Shown here piece by piece: positions 16,320-23,582 of a DNA stretch of 64,000 nucleotides. The DNA is from Arthrobacter sp. YN (lineage in GTDB: Bacteria; Actinomycetota; Actinomycetes; Actinomycetales; Micrococcaceae): the NCBI RefSeq assembly GCF_002224285.1, contig NZ_CP022436.1, positions 3,968,001-4,032,000 of the forward strand, in the 5' to 3' direction. The notes under the pieces are model-generated. The model searched no databases, was not told where the DNA came from, and saw nothing but the letters and a program-made list of their open reading frames with translations. The position numbers and the translations under genes were made by a program. Numbering within the stretch: position 1 is the first letter of the stretch; each line of letters opens with the position of its first letter.

Positions 16320-17060
16320 TCAATCCTGCATGTTAGCAGCGGTACTGGCCCCCGAGCCGAGCTTTGACCTCAGTGCGTCAACCTCGTGTTCCACAACGCC
16401 GTTGGCCCTCAAAAAGGCCACGACGTCCAGCCCCTCGAGGAACTCGCACAGGCCCGCCCTTTTCTGCTCCAGCATGGCCTCAAGTTCAGCATCGGGAAGG
16501 TACGGATCATGGGCATGCGGGGCACCGTGGGTTCGATGCCGCTCATTGATTCCCCGGGCCGCAAGCTCGTAGCCACGAACGATGTCCTCGTCACTCATAC
16601 CCGCCAGCCGCTGCAGCATCAGCGCGATCACGCCGCTGCGATCCCTCCCCGCCGAACAATGAACCACCACCTTGCCAGGCGACGCCGCAATGGCCTTGAA
16701 GACCGGCGCGATCTTCTCCGCGAAGAGACTCAGGTAATCGCCGTACTTCCCTGGATCCTTCAAGTACGGGCCGAACAGCTCGCTGAAGCGGCGGTGATCC
16801 GGATCCTCCGTGGGGCAATGTACGACGTCGATTCGCGCCTTCACATCGTCCGGCACCTCGGGATCGGTGTCGCGTTGCCGACGCTCGCGGGAGGCGCGGA
16901 GATCGATCACGGTGCGGACGCCGTCGTCGTACATCTGCTGCCAGCCGACCTCGGTGACCCACTCATGCCGGCCCATCCGATAGACGTCCCCGGCGATCCG
17001 CCACGCGTTCACGGCGCCGTCCCAGTGGACGCTTCGGTGAGCTTCAGATGTCCCCTCCAT
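16320..17060 (-). CDS. Tyrosine-specific/dual-specificity protein phosphatase
   Basis: A cytosolic phosphatase of 246 residues with the CX5R loop HCSAGRDRSG, the nucleophile Cys and phosphate-binding Arg both present. The N-terminal NAWRIAGDVYRMGRHEWVTE and TVIDLRASRE match the PtpB/IphP-type group, whose members dephosphorylate protein tyrosine or phosphoinositides. The start codon has no obvious ribosome site. It is followed by the glycosyltransferase gene on the same strand, so the two may be cotranscribed. The physiological substrate cannot be told. Confidence 0.82.
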   Translation of the reverse strand: MEGTSEAHRSVHWDGAVNAWRIAGDVYRMGRHEWVTEVGWQQMYDDGVRTVIDLRASRERRQRDTDPEVPDDVKARIDVVHCPTEDPDHRRFSELFGPYLKDPGKYGDYLSLFAEKIAPVFKAIAASPGKVVVHCSAGRDRSGVIALMLQRLAGMSDEDIVRGYELAARGINERHRTHGAPHAHDPYLPDAELEAMLEQKRAGLCEFLEGLDVVAFLRANGVVEHEVDALRSKLGSGASTAANMQD

Positions 17061-17109
17061 AGCAGCCAGCTAAGCACACGGAAGGGCACGTGTGTGAGCT
17101 TTGAGGCGC

Positions 17110-17175
17110 GCCGAGGGGTTAGCTCTCGGCACATTCGGGTTTGCCGAGGGGTTAGCTCTCGGCACATTCGGGTGT
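17110..17175. repeat. Two tandem 33-bp repeats downstream of the SGNH gene
   Basis: Two consecutive 33-bp units (17110-17142, 17143-17175) are almost identical and each carries GAGGGGTTAGCTCTCGG followed by CACATTCGGG. The piece CTCTCGGCACAT resembles the core of the 32-bp repeats at 12.6-13.1 kb. A related motif occurs inverted and direct at 18241-18332. Confidence 0.75.
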
Positions 17176-17215
17176 GCATAAGGGACGAGAGCCCGCCCTC
17201 GACGAACTGGTAGAC

Positions 17216-18091
17216 CTACCGCTTGGCCAGTTGGGCAGGCTTGACGGCGGAGACCAGCGCGGCTGCGTAGGCCTGATGCCCGGCAATGTTCGGATGGAAG
17301 TTGGCGTCCGGGAGAGGCAGCCGGAGGTCCAGGACGATCCACGGCTCCAGGGAATTTGCAGCGTGGCCGGCGAACCTCTTGGTCACGTCGATGAACTTCG
17401 CGTTGGTCCCGCTGTCAACGACCGCTTTGGCGATGGTTGAGTTGAGAGCGTCGATGGCCTGATTGACCATTGTTTGGTTCTGGACGGGAATGACCGGCAC
17501 ACCATTCACCGGATCAAAGAGTCGCGGATAGCCCAGGACAGCAATGGTTGCCTGCGGAGCCGAAGCTCGAATCGTTTGGTAGATACCCTCAAGGCCGGTC
17601 TCAAGCACGGGGAGGTTGGCGATGATCGCGTTGACCGTCCCTGCGCACGTCACCGTATCCGGAGTCGCGCAAGCCTGAAGCGCCAAAAGGCTCCCCGCAT
17701 CGATGGCACCTGCGGTGATGCTCACCAACTCGGCATTTCGGAGTGCGGTTTGGCCGGAGGCGATCTGTTCAATTACGGACGGTGCACCGTTGTAAAATGG
17801 ACCACCGGGCACAAGCAGGGCTCCGTGGCAAGCGAGGTTCCCCAGTAAGTTGACCCGGCCAGTATCCGCAACTACATCCACATAGCCAGGGTGGCTTTGC
17901 CAACAAAGCGCGTCCCTGTACAGCCCGCCCGACCCGGTCCCCGCCGTGTACGAATCACCGAGTGCCACGTAGTCAGCGGGTGGCGGAGGTGCGGCAGTGG
18001 CAGGACTCCCCACGAATCCCAACGATAGTCCCAGGACAGCGAGCCCGCCCGCTAAAGCCGCCAGCCGTCGTCGTGCTTGATGAGTTGCCAT
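17216..18091 (-). CDS. Secreted SGNH/GDSL-type hydrolase with a substituted oxyanion motif
   Basis: An exported protein of 291 residues. The signal peptide is clear: RRRLAALAGGLAVLGLSL and a cut near PATA-APPP. Block I, ALGDSYTAG, contains the nucleophile Ser, and block V, DANFHPN, contains the catalytic Asp-x-x-His pair. The Gly-x-Asn-Asp of block III is replaced by AGAIDAG, so the usual oxyanion-hole Asn is missing. Six cysteines suggest disulfides outside the cell. The fold otherwise matches actinobacterial secreted lipases/esterases. AAGGGGAG lies 4 nt before the chosen ATG; the open frame extends 13 codons further upstream without support. A true substrate is not known and reduced activity is possible. 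Confidence 0.8.
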   Translation of the reverse strand: MATHQARRRLAALAGGLAVLGLSLGFVGSPATAAPPPPADYVALGDSYTAGTGSGGLYRDALCWQSHPGYVDVVADTGRVNLLGNLACHGALLVPGGPFYNGAPSVIEQIASGQTALRNAELVSITAGAIDAGSLLALQACATPDTVTCAGTVNAIIANLPVLETGLEGIYQTIRASAPQATIAVLGYPRLFDPVNGVPVIPVQNQTMVNQAIDALNSTIAKAVVDSGTNAKFIDVTKRFAGHAANSLEPWIVLDLRLPLPDANFHPNIAGHQAYAAALVSAVKPAQLAKR

Positions 18092-18240
18092 GATTCTCCC
18101 CTTCGTACTGCTCAAATGGGGCTCCGGCACTCCGAAGGTGCGGAGGTCACGGCTCGCCCCACCACTCGGCCGCGTACCGGGGCAATGTGTTGGCTAGAGT
18201 ACGCCTGCCGGGGTACCGCGGGAAGACCTTGACAGCGCAC

Positions 18241-18332
18241 CGAAGGGTTAGCTCTCGGGGGTAACGAGAGCACTTACAGGCGAGAGCTCACCCCTCGGCG
18301 CCCGGATAAAGGCGAGAGCTCACCCCTCGACG
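18241..18332. repeat. Repeats of the GAGGGGTTAGCTCTCG type downstream of the acetyltransferase
   Basis: One copy in one orientation (18241-18258, CGAAGGGTTAGCTCTCGG) and two copies in the other (18279 and 18311, GGCGAGAGCTCACCCCTCG), spaced exactly 32 bp. The motif is nearly palindromic at its ends. It is about 20 bp beyond the acetyltransferase stop codon. Confidence 0.7.
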
Positions 18333-18355
18333 CACACTCCGGCGAATCTTCGCGT

Positions 18356-18952
18356 CTACGCGCCGTACTTCGCCAGCCGGAACTCCAGGCCGTTGCGCAC
18401 AGCCGGCCACTCGTGCTCGAGGATGGAGAACACCACGGTGTCGCGGAGGGCTCCATCGGCGCTGCGGGAGTGATTCCGCAGCACGCCGTCCTGTTTGGCA
18501 CCGAGCCGGGCAATGGCTTCGCGGGACTGCTGGTTCATCCAGTGCGTGCGGAATTCCACGGCCGGGCAGCCCAGCGTCTCGAAGGCGTGCCGCAGGAGCA
18601 GGAGCTTGGAATCCGGGTTGGTCCCCGTACCGTGCGCGGACGCGGCGTTCCACGTGGATCCGATTTCCAAGCGAGGAGTCTCGTGGTCAATGTTCATGTA
18701 CGTCGTCATGCCGATGAGCTTGCCCGTGGCGTTGGAGCGCGTGGCGAACGGCACCATGGAGCCTTTCGCCAGCAAGTCCAGGCGGCGATCGATTTCAGCT
18801 GCCATTCCTTCCGGGGTCGTGACCGAGGTGTACCAAAGCTTCCAGAGGTCGCCGTCGCGGGCTGCATCCACCAGCCCGTCATGGTGTGCCTGGCTCAACG
18901 GTTCCAGCGTCACGAATTTTCCGGTCAGGGTGATGGGTTCGATTGAAGTCAC
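18356..18952 (-). CDS. GNAT acetyltransferase
   Basis: A cytosolic acetyltransferase of 198 residues. Typical features are ITLTGKFVTLEPLSQAHHDGL at the start, LIGMTTYMNIDHETPRLEIGST (strand region before the CoA loop), and LLLLRHAFETLGCPAVEFRTHWMN. The usual Q/RxxGxG/A loop is altered to a HGTGTNPDSK stretch, which is common in this RimJ/RimL subgroup. The GTG start follows TAGGCT by 6 nt with no ribosome site, suggesting a leaderless message; the same bases lie in a perfect inverted repeat (18954-18968). It follows paaH by 26 bp but probably has its own promoter. Confidence 0.78.
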   Translation of the reverse strand: MTSIEPITLTGKFVTLEPLSQAHHDGLVDAARDGDLWKLWYTSVTTPEGMAAEIDRRLDLLAKGSMVPFATRSNATGKLIGMTTYMNIDHETPRLEIGSTWNAASAHGTGTNPDSKLLLLRHAFETLGCPAVEFRTHWMNQQSREAIARLGAKQDGVLRNHSRSADGALRDTVVFSILEHEWPAVRNGLEFRLAKYGA

Positions 18953-18978
18953 CCGGTTAGCCTAACCGCCCGCGGGGT

Positions 18979-19842
18979 TCAGTCTTTCCAGTCGAAGAAA
19001 CCCTTACCCGTCTTACGTCCGAGTTCGCCGCGAGCCACCTTGTCGCGGAGGATCTGCGGCGGCGCAAAACGGTCGCCAAGAGTCGAGTGCAGGTATTCCG
19101 CAATACCCAGCCGGACGTCCAAGCCCACAATGTCGGTAGTTTTCAGAGGGCCCGTGGGGTGCTTGTAGCCAAGGACCATGGCGGCGTCGATGTCCTCGGC
19201 CGACGCCACACCTTCCTCCACCATACGCATCGCTTCAAGGGCAATCGCGACGCCGAGCCTTGAAGACGCAAAGCCGGGAGCGTCATTGACGACGACGGCG
19301 GTCTTGCCGAGTGCCTCCGTCCAGTTTTTCGCCGCAACAGCGAGTTCGGGAGACGTCTTCTCGGCCAGCACCACCTCAATAAGGGTGGAGGCGGGCACCG
19401 GGTTGAAGAAGTGGAGGCCCACAAAGTTGGCGGGCCGACGGAGCTCGTTGGCGAGTCCGGTGACGGAGAGCGAGGACGTGTTCGATGCCAGGAAAGCATC
19501 GGCGGACAAGTGCTCCTCCACAGCTTTCAGCGCCGAAACTTTGAGGTCGTAGTCCTCAGGCACGGCCTCCACCACGAGGCCACAGTGGATGAAGGATTCG
19601 TAGTCCGTGGAGGTGCTGAAGCGTGACATTGCTTCTTCGGGGGTTTCACTGAGTGTGCCGCGGGCGGCGGACTTGGCAACGGCGTCAGCAACGCGACCTT
19701 GCGCTCCGGCCGCTGCCTCGTGATCGCGTTCCACCACAATCACGGTGGCACCTTTGACGAGGAAGGCGTGGGCGATGCCGGCACCCATCCGGCCTCCGCC
19801 CAGGACTCCGACGACGTGCGGGATGGCGGGAGCTTCTGTCAT
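18979..19842 (-). CDS. paaH: 3-hydroxyacyl-CoA dehydrogenase, phenylacetate pathway PaaH
   Basis: Oxidises 3-hydroxyadipyl-CoA to 3-oxoadipyl-CoA with NAD. The Rossmann start VVGVLGGGRMGAGIAHAF and the second-domain motif VGLHFFNPVP (with the catalytic His) are present, as is the NDAPGF segment. At 287 residues it is the short, single-function form. The ATG overlaps the stop of the hydratase gene (ATGA). It is the last gene of the unit thiolase-hydratase-dehydrogenase, which together carry out the beta-oxidation-like end of phenylacetate breakdown. It could also serve fatty-acid or butyrate metabolism. Confidence 0.85.
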   Translation of the reverse strand: MTEAPAIPHVVGVLGGGRMGAGIAHAFLVKGATVIVVERDHEAAAGAQGRVADAVAKSAARGTLSETPEEAMSRFSTSTDYESFIHCGLVVEAVPEDYDLKVSALKAVEEHLSADAFLASNTSSLSVTGLANELRRPANFVGLHFFNPVPASTLIEVVLAEKTSPELAVAAKNWTEALGKTAVVVNDAPGFASSRLGVAIALEAMRMVEEGVASAEDIDAAMVLGYKHPTGPLKTTDIVGLDVRLGIAEYLHSTLGDRFAPPQILRDKVARGELGRKTGKGFFDWKD

Positions 19843-20657
19843 TTCTGGGTCCTGTCTTGCGTGAGGTCGGCAGTGGCGGGAGCGTCAGTATTCTGGGAAG
19901 CCTTCGCCGATTTCTTGTCGAGAAAAGCCTGCATCCGGTCAAACTTGGCCTGGGACTCAAAAAGGATCCCCTGGGCCAGTGTGTCGATCAGCGGGTGGGC
20001 TTCAGCCGGGGCGTGGAACACGGATTTGGTGATGCGCACTGCCAAGGGATCCTGGCGTCCGATGCGGTCGGCCAGCCTATGCGCTGCGTCCATCAGCTCG
20101 GGAGCTTCGTGGATCTCCGTGATGAGGCTGATCCGCAAGGCTTCCTCGGCGCGGAGCACAGTGCCGGCGAGGAGAATTTCCTTGGCCTTCGGCTCTCCCA
20201 CGAGTTCCTTGAGCCGCCAACTGGCACCCGCGGCGGCGAGGATTCCCAGGCCGGTTTCCGGGTTTCCGATCCGGATGCTCGGAGTCCCGATGCGGAAGTC
20301 CGCTGCGTAGGCGAGTTCGGCACCACCGCCCAGGCAGTATCCATCCAAGGCCGCGATGACGGGCATAGGAAGCTTGGCGATCCGGACAAAGATGGTGGAG
20401 TTGATCCCCTGCAAAGCATCGTCCCGGCGGCGTTCCCGCAGCTGTCCAATGTCCGCGCCGGAGGCGAACACGCCATCGGTCCCGGCAATAATCAGCACCT
20501 TCGGGTTCCGCTCGAGTTCAGCGCAGACCACATGGAGCTCGTCCACCATCTTCTGGTCAATCGCATTGCGGACCTCGGGACGGTTCAGCAAAACAGTGAG
20601 GCGGTCCTCGCGTTCCTCGATGAGAAGCGTGGTGAAGTCTTCCGGGTTCAGTGCCAT
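19839..20657 (-). CDS. Enoyl-CoA hydratase/isomerase, likely phenylacetate pathway (PaaF-like)
   Basis: A crotonase-fold enzyme of 272 residues, placed between paaJ and paaH, so most likely the 2,3-dehydroadipyl-CoA hydratase. Both acidic residues expected for hydration are present: the first in GGGAELAYA and the second in GNPETGLG. The oxyanion segment ASGADIGQL is also typical. The ATG at 20657 overlaps the thiolase stop (TAATG); the frame continuing upstream has no support. PaaG-type isomerase activity cannot be excluded from sequence alone. Confidence 0.8.
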   Translation of the reverse strand: MALNPEDFTTLLIEEREDRLTVLLNRPEVRNAIDQKMVDELHVVCAELERNPKVLIIAGTDGVFASGADIGQLRERRRDDALQGINSTIFVRIAKLPMPVIAALDGYCLGGGAELAYAADFRIGTPSIRIGNPETGLGILAAAGASWRLKELVGEPKAKEILLAGTVLRAEEALRISLITEIHEAPELMDAAHRLADRIGRQDPLAVRITKSVFHAPAEAHPLIDTLAQGILFESQAKFDRMQAFLDKKSAKASQNTDAPATADLTQDRTQK

Positions 20658-21883
20658 TACACGCCTTCCAACAGCATTGCGGTGCCCTGCCCGACGCCGA
20701 TACACATCGTGGCCAACCCGAGCTTAGGTCCAGAAAATGAGGCGAGTTCACGCTCCATACGCCCCAGCAGCGTAATCGCAATACGCGAGCCGCTGGAACC
20801 GAGCGGGTGCCCCAAACTGATGGCGCCGCCGTCGTTGTTGACGATGTCGGGGTTCAACCCGAGGCGGCGCATGCTGGCGAGCGACTGCGTGGCGAAAGCT
20901 TCGTTGAGTTCCACGGCGCCCAACTGGTCCACGGTGAGCCCGGTGCGGGCCAGGATCTTCTGCGTGGCCGGGACGGGACCGATGCCCATGATCTCGGGCT
21001 CGCAACCCGCTGAAGCACCATCGATAATCCGGGCGCGGGGCGTCAATCCGAACTTCTTGATGGCTGCTTCAGAGGCAACGATGATGGCCGAGGCGCCGTC
21101 GTTGAGCGTGGACGAGTTGCCGGCTGTGACCACGGATCCGCCGGGCACAACGGGTCGCAACCCCGCCAGGACGTCCATGGTGGTGCCTTCGCGGGGTCCT
21201 TCGTCGGTGTCCACCACGGTCTCGGACTTCCGGGTCTTGACCGTCACGGGAACAATCTCGTCCTTGAAGCGACCGCCCGCTATCGCGGCCAGTGCGCGCT
21301 CGTGCGAACGGACGGCAAAGGCGTCAGCATCCTCACGGGAAATCTTGTCCACGCGGCCTACTTCCTCAGCCGTTTCCGGCATGGAGTAGGTCATTTTGCC
21401 GTCGCGTGAGAGCTCGCCCTGGGTGAAGAGCGGGTTGGCGAAGCGCCAGCCGATGGAGGTGTCGAAGATCTGCCCGGGCTTGGCGAACGCCGTGGTGGGC
21501 TTTTCCTGAACCCACGGGGCGCGGCTCATGGACTCAACGCCACCGGCCACCACGATGTCAGCGGCACCGGACTTGATCATGTGGCTGGCCATGATGATCG
21601 CGCTGAGGCCGGAGGCACAAAGCCGGTTCACCGTGATGCCCGGGATGTGGAGGGGAAGTCCGGCAAGAATGGTGGCCATACGCGCCACGTTCCGGTTTTC
21701 CTCGCCGGCACCGTTGGCGTTGCCGAGGATCACCTCGTCAATGGAGTCAGGATCGACGCCGGCACGCGCCACGGCTTCCCGGACCACCAATGCTGCGAGA
21801 TCGTCCGGGCGGACGGAGGACAGTGCCCCACCGTAGCGACCTACAGGCGTACGTGCGCCGCCAACAAGAAAAGCCTCGACCAT
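20657..21883 (-). CDS. paaJ: Thiolase, 3-oxoadipyl-CoA thiolase type (PaaJ/PcaF)
   Basis: Cleaves 3-oxoadipyl-CoA to succinyl-CoA and acetyl-CoA, the last step of the phenylacetate and beta-ketoadipate pathways. The acylated Cys stands in NRLCASGLSA; GHPLGSSGSR holds the His, and TMCIGVGQG the second Cys. Together with GEENRNVARM and the GRYGGALSSVRPDDL start these match PcaF/PaaJ. It is 408 residues long and full length. GAAGGA lies 8 nt before the ATG. First gene of a three-gene unit with one-base and four-base overlaps. A general degradative thiolase is the alternative. Confidence 0.83.
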   Translation of the reverse strand: MVEAFLVGGARTPVGRYGGALSSVRPDDLAALVVREAVARAGVDPDSIDEVILGNANGAGEENRNVARMATILAGLPLHIPGITVNRLCASGLSAIIMASHMIKSGAADIVVAGGVESMSRAPWVQEKPTTAFAKPGQIFDTSIGWRFANPLFTQGELSRDGKMTYSMPETAEEVGRVDKISREDADAFAVRSHERALAAIAGGRFKDEIVPVTVKTRKSETVVDTDEGPREGTTMDVLAGLRPVVPGGSVVTAGNSSTLNDGASAIIVASEAAIKKFGLTPRARIIDGASAGCEPEIMGIGPVPATQKILARTGLTVDQLGAVELNEAFATQSLASMRRLGLNPDIVNNDGGAISLGHPLGSSGSRIAITLLGRMERELASFSGPKLGLATMCIGVGQGTAMLLEGV

Positions 21884-21926
21884 GAGAACATCCTTCGCGA
21901 AAGTGAAAGGGACCGGCCTGGAATAA

Positions 21927-21950
21927 TATACCGACCGTTCGTTCTATAAA
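21927..21950 (-). promoter_or_regulatory. Probable operator/promoter before paaJ
   Basis: An AT-rich region with a PaaR-like half-site, TCGGTATA on the gene strand (and ACCGACCGTTCG on the other), lies 44 bp before the paaJ start. It matches one half of the palindromes before paaI and paaZ but is not a clean palindrome itself. Confidence 0.4.
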
Positions 21951-21964
21951 GATTACACGGCCCG

Positions 21965-22006
21965 GCGGGCCGGTCAACAGCTGACGTCATCTATTGACCG
22001 GCCCGC
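21965..22006 (-). terminator. Hairpin after the pentapeptide-repeat gene
   Basis: A perfect 13-bp GC-rich stem (21965-21977 with 21994-22006) and a 16-nt loop begin 33 bp after the pentapeptide gene stop. It would keep transcription of the upstream unit from entering the paaJ promoter. Confidence 0.55.
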
Positions 22007-22038
22007 ACAGGAAACGAAGCAGTCCCGGAAACCCGGGA

Positions 22039-22695
22039 TCACACCACCCGGATCCCGAGGTGACCAGCCAGAAGGGGTGCCATGAGGCTGAGTTGGTAGT
22101 CATCGATAACAACCCCCGCCAGCCCGGCCAATCCGTTGATGCCACGGAACTCCGACGTCCGCAGATCAACATCCTTGAGCTTTGCCCCGGTAACGTCCAA
22201 GGTGCCTATAGTGCAATTCTTCAGGGCGATCCTCGTGCCTGCGCAGCCACCGAGATCCAACTCGTTGATGATGCAGTCCGAGATCTGGAGGTCCATGAGC
22301 TTGGAGCCGCGGAGGTTCACATAGTCCAGCTTGCCGCCGTCGATCCGGACCGAGCGCCAGTTCCCCTCATAGAGCTCAGCTGAGCCCCATCGAGGGTTGC
22401 TGATTTCCACGTCCTGCCAGGAGCTCCGTGCGGCGGTGAAGACCGGCGCGTACGGCTCGGCCAGAATGCACTCGCGGAACGTTGCACCCCGCAACTGCGC
22501 CTCGTTGAAGGAGACACCGTTCAATTCGCATTCAATGAAGTCGGAGCCACTCAGCTCCTCTCCGTCGGCAGAAACCTTGGTCCACCTGACGCCGTCATAC
22601 CGTTCGCCACGCTGGAAGTCCGGAGCGTCGTCGTCGCGCAGTTCTTCCAAACGAACCGCTGAAATCTTAGGGGCCGCAACCTTCGCAGCCGCCAT
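22039..22695 (-). CDS. Pentapeptide-repeat protein
   Basis: About 218 residues built largely of A(D/N)LXX-like five-residue repeats, for example LSGSDFIECELNG, FNEAQLRGATFRE and LRGSKLMDLQISD, which fold as a four-sided beta-helix. Some relatives mimic DNA and bind gyrase, but no such role can be assigned here. The ATG overlaps the stop of the SRPBCC gene (TGATG), making it the end of a tightly packed unit with MarR, an acyl-CoA ligase and DUF2177. Its partner in that unit is unknown. Confidence 0.8.
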   Translation of the reverse strand: MAAAKVAAPKISAVRLEELRDDDAPDFQRGERYDGVRWTKVSADGEELSGSDFIECELNGVSFNEAQLRGATFRECILAEPYAPVFTAARSSWQDVEISNPRWGSAELYEGNWRSVRIDGGKLDYVNLRGSKLMDLQISDCIINELDLGGCAGTRIALKNCTIGTLDVTGAKLKDVDLRTSEFRGINGLAGLAGVVIDDYQLSLMAPLLAGHLGIRVV

Positions 22696-23153
22696 CAGAG
22701 GGATTCCGCCTTCGCTGCGATCTCCGCCAGGTCCTTGGCGAGGGCCTTGCGCGTCATGCTCATGCCGATTTTCCCGAAGAGCGCCATACCCACCTTGCTC
22801 AGGAACGACGGCTTGAGCACCTCGGCGCCGAACGTCAGCGTAAGGTCCGTACCGCCGTCGCGCTCGAAGAGGGTAAAGCGCGAGGTGTAATCAGCGCCGC
22901 CCTGAAGCGCCTTCACAGTAGTGCTGCGCGGTGGGTCTGCCTGGGACACCCACATTTCGACGGTTTCCTGCTTGCCCATCATGGTCCGGGTTTCCTTCCA
23001 GCGAGTGCCTTCGCCGTACGGGCCCTCGCTGAGCAACTGGACGGAGTCGATGCCGGAGAGGGTGCCGGCTGAGCCCGGGATGTCCGAGATAACGGCCCAG
23101 ACTTTCTCCGGACCTGCCTTAATGTGTTGCGTCAGGGTGGTGGTGTGTTCCAT
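22695..23153 (-). CDS. SRPBCC-fold (START/Bet v1-like) protein
   Basis: A soluble protein of 152 residues with the SRPBCC pattern: a first strand HTTTLTQHIKAGPEKVWAVI, middle strands with GTRWKETRTMM and RFTLFERDGGTDLTLTF, and a long closing helix (MSMTRKALAKDLAEIAAKAE). Such proteins bind hydrophobic ligands in a groove and occur as polyketide cyclases, lipid carriers or unknowns. An own leaderless-type start is visible: TAGGCT, 6 nt, ATG. It continues into the pentapeptide gene with a one-base overlap. Confidence 0.8.
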   Translation of the reverse strand: MEHTTTLTQHIKAGPEKVWAVISDIPGSAGTLSGIDSVQLLSEGPYGEGTRWKETRTMMGKQETVEMWVSQADPPRSTTVKALQGGADYTSRFTLFERDGGTDLTLTFGAEVLKPSFLSKVGMALFGKIGMSMTRKALAKDLAEIAAKAESL

Positions 23154-23162
23154 ACATCGAGC

Positions 23163-23582
23163 CTAGACCCGACCCCTGACAGTCCCAATTAGGGCAGTCA
23201 GCCAGGTGACCACAGCGCAGACACCAACACCCCAGGCAATGTCGGTCACCGCCACCATCGGCGGGAAGTCCTTCAGGACTGCGAGCGCCGTCAACGCCCA
23301 AGTGGAATACGTGAAGAAGCCAAACAACGCTCCTCCCGCGACCCGCCGACCCAGCGTGAGGTCCGCCTTCCCCGGCCGCACGCCATAGTGAACAATCCCG
23401 GCAACGAAGACCACGTAGAACAGCACGGCCCCGACCGGCTGCGGACTGGACGCCATAAGGTGTCCGATCTGGCTTTCATACTGCCGCTGCGCCACGGTGA
23501 CGATCCATACGACGTCGATCACGGCAAAGATCACTGCTGCCAGCGCGTAGGACAGAAGCCAACGCTTCATGCCGCGGCTCAT
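23163..23582 (-). CDS. DUF2177 family membrane protein
   Basis: About 139 residues with four predicted membrane spans (LLSYALAAVIFAVIDVVWI, GAVLFYVVFVAGIVHYGV, GGALFGFFTYSTWALTALAV, VAVTDIAWGVGVCAVVTWLTA). The family signature YTTYDLTN-like TYSTWALTALAVLKDFP and the IDxxWxxxVA segment near the N-terminus match DUF2177. Function unknown. The start overlaps the acyl-CoA ligase stop (ATGA), so it is translated with the ligase. Confidence 0.8.
   Translation of the reverse strand: MSRGMKRWLLSYALAAVIFAVIDVVWIVTVAQRQYESQIGHLMASSPQPVGAVLFYVVFVAGIVHYGVRPGKADLTLGRRVAGGALFGFFTYSTWALTALAVLKDFPPMVAVTDIAWGVGVCAVVTWLTALIGTVRGRV

Noticed and set aside
19857..21389. Long plus-strand frame of 510 codons
   Set aside because: Antisense to the paaJ, hydratase and paaH genes; no family similarity.
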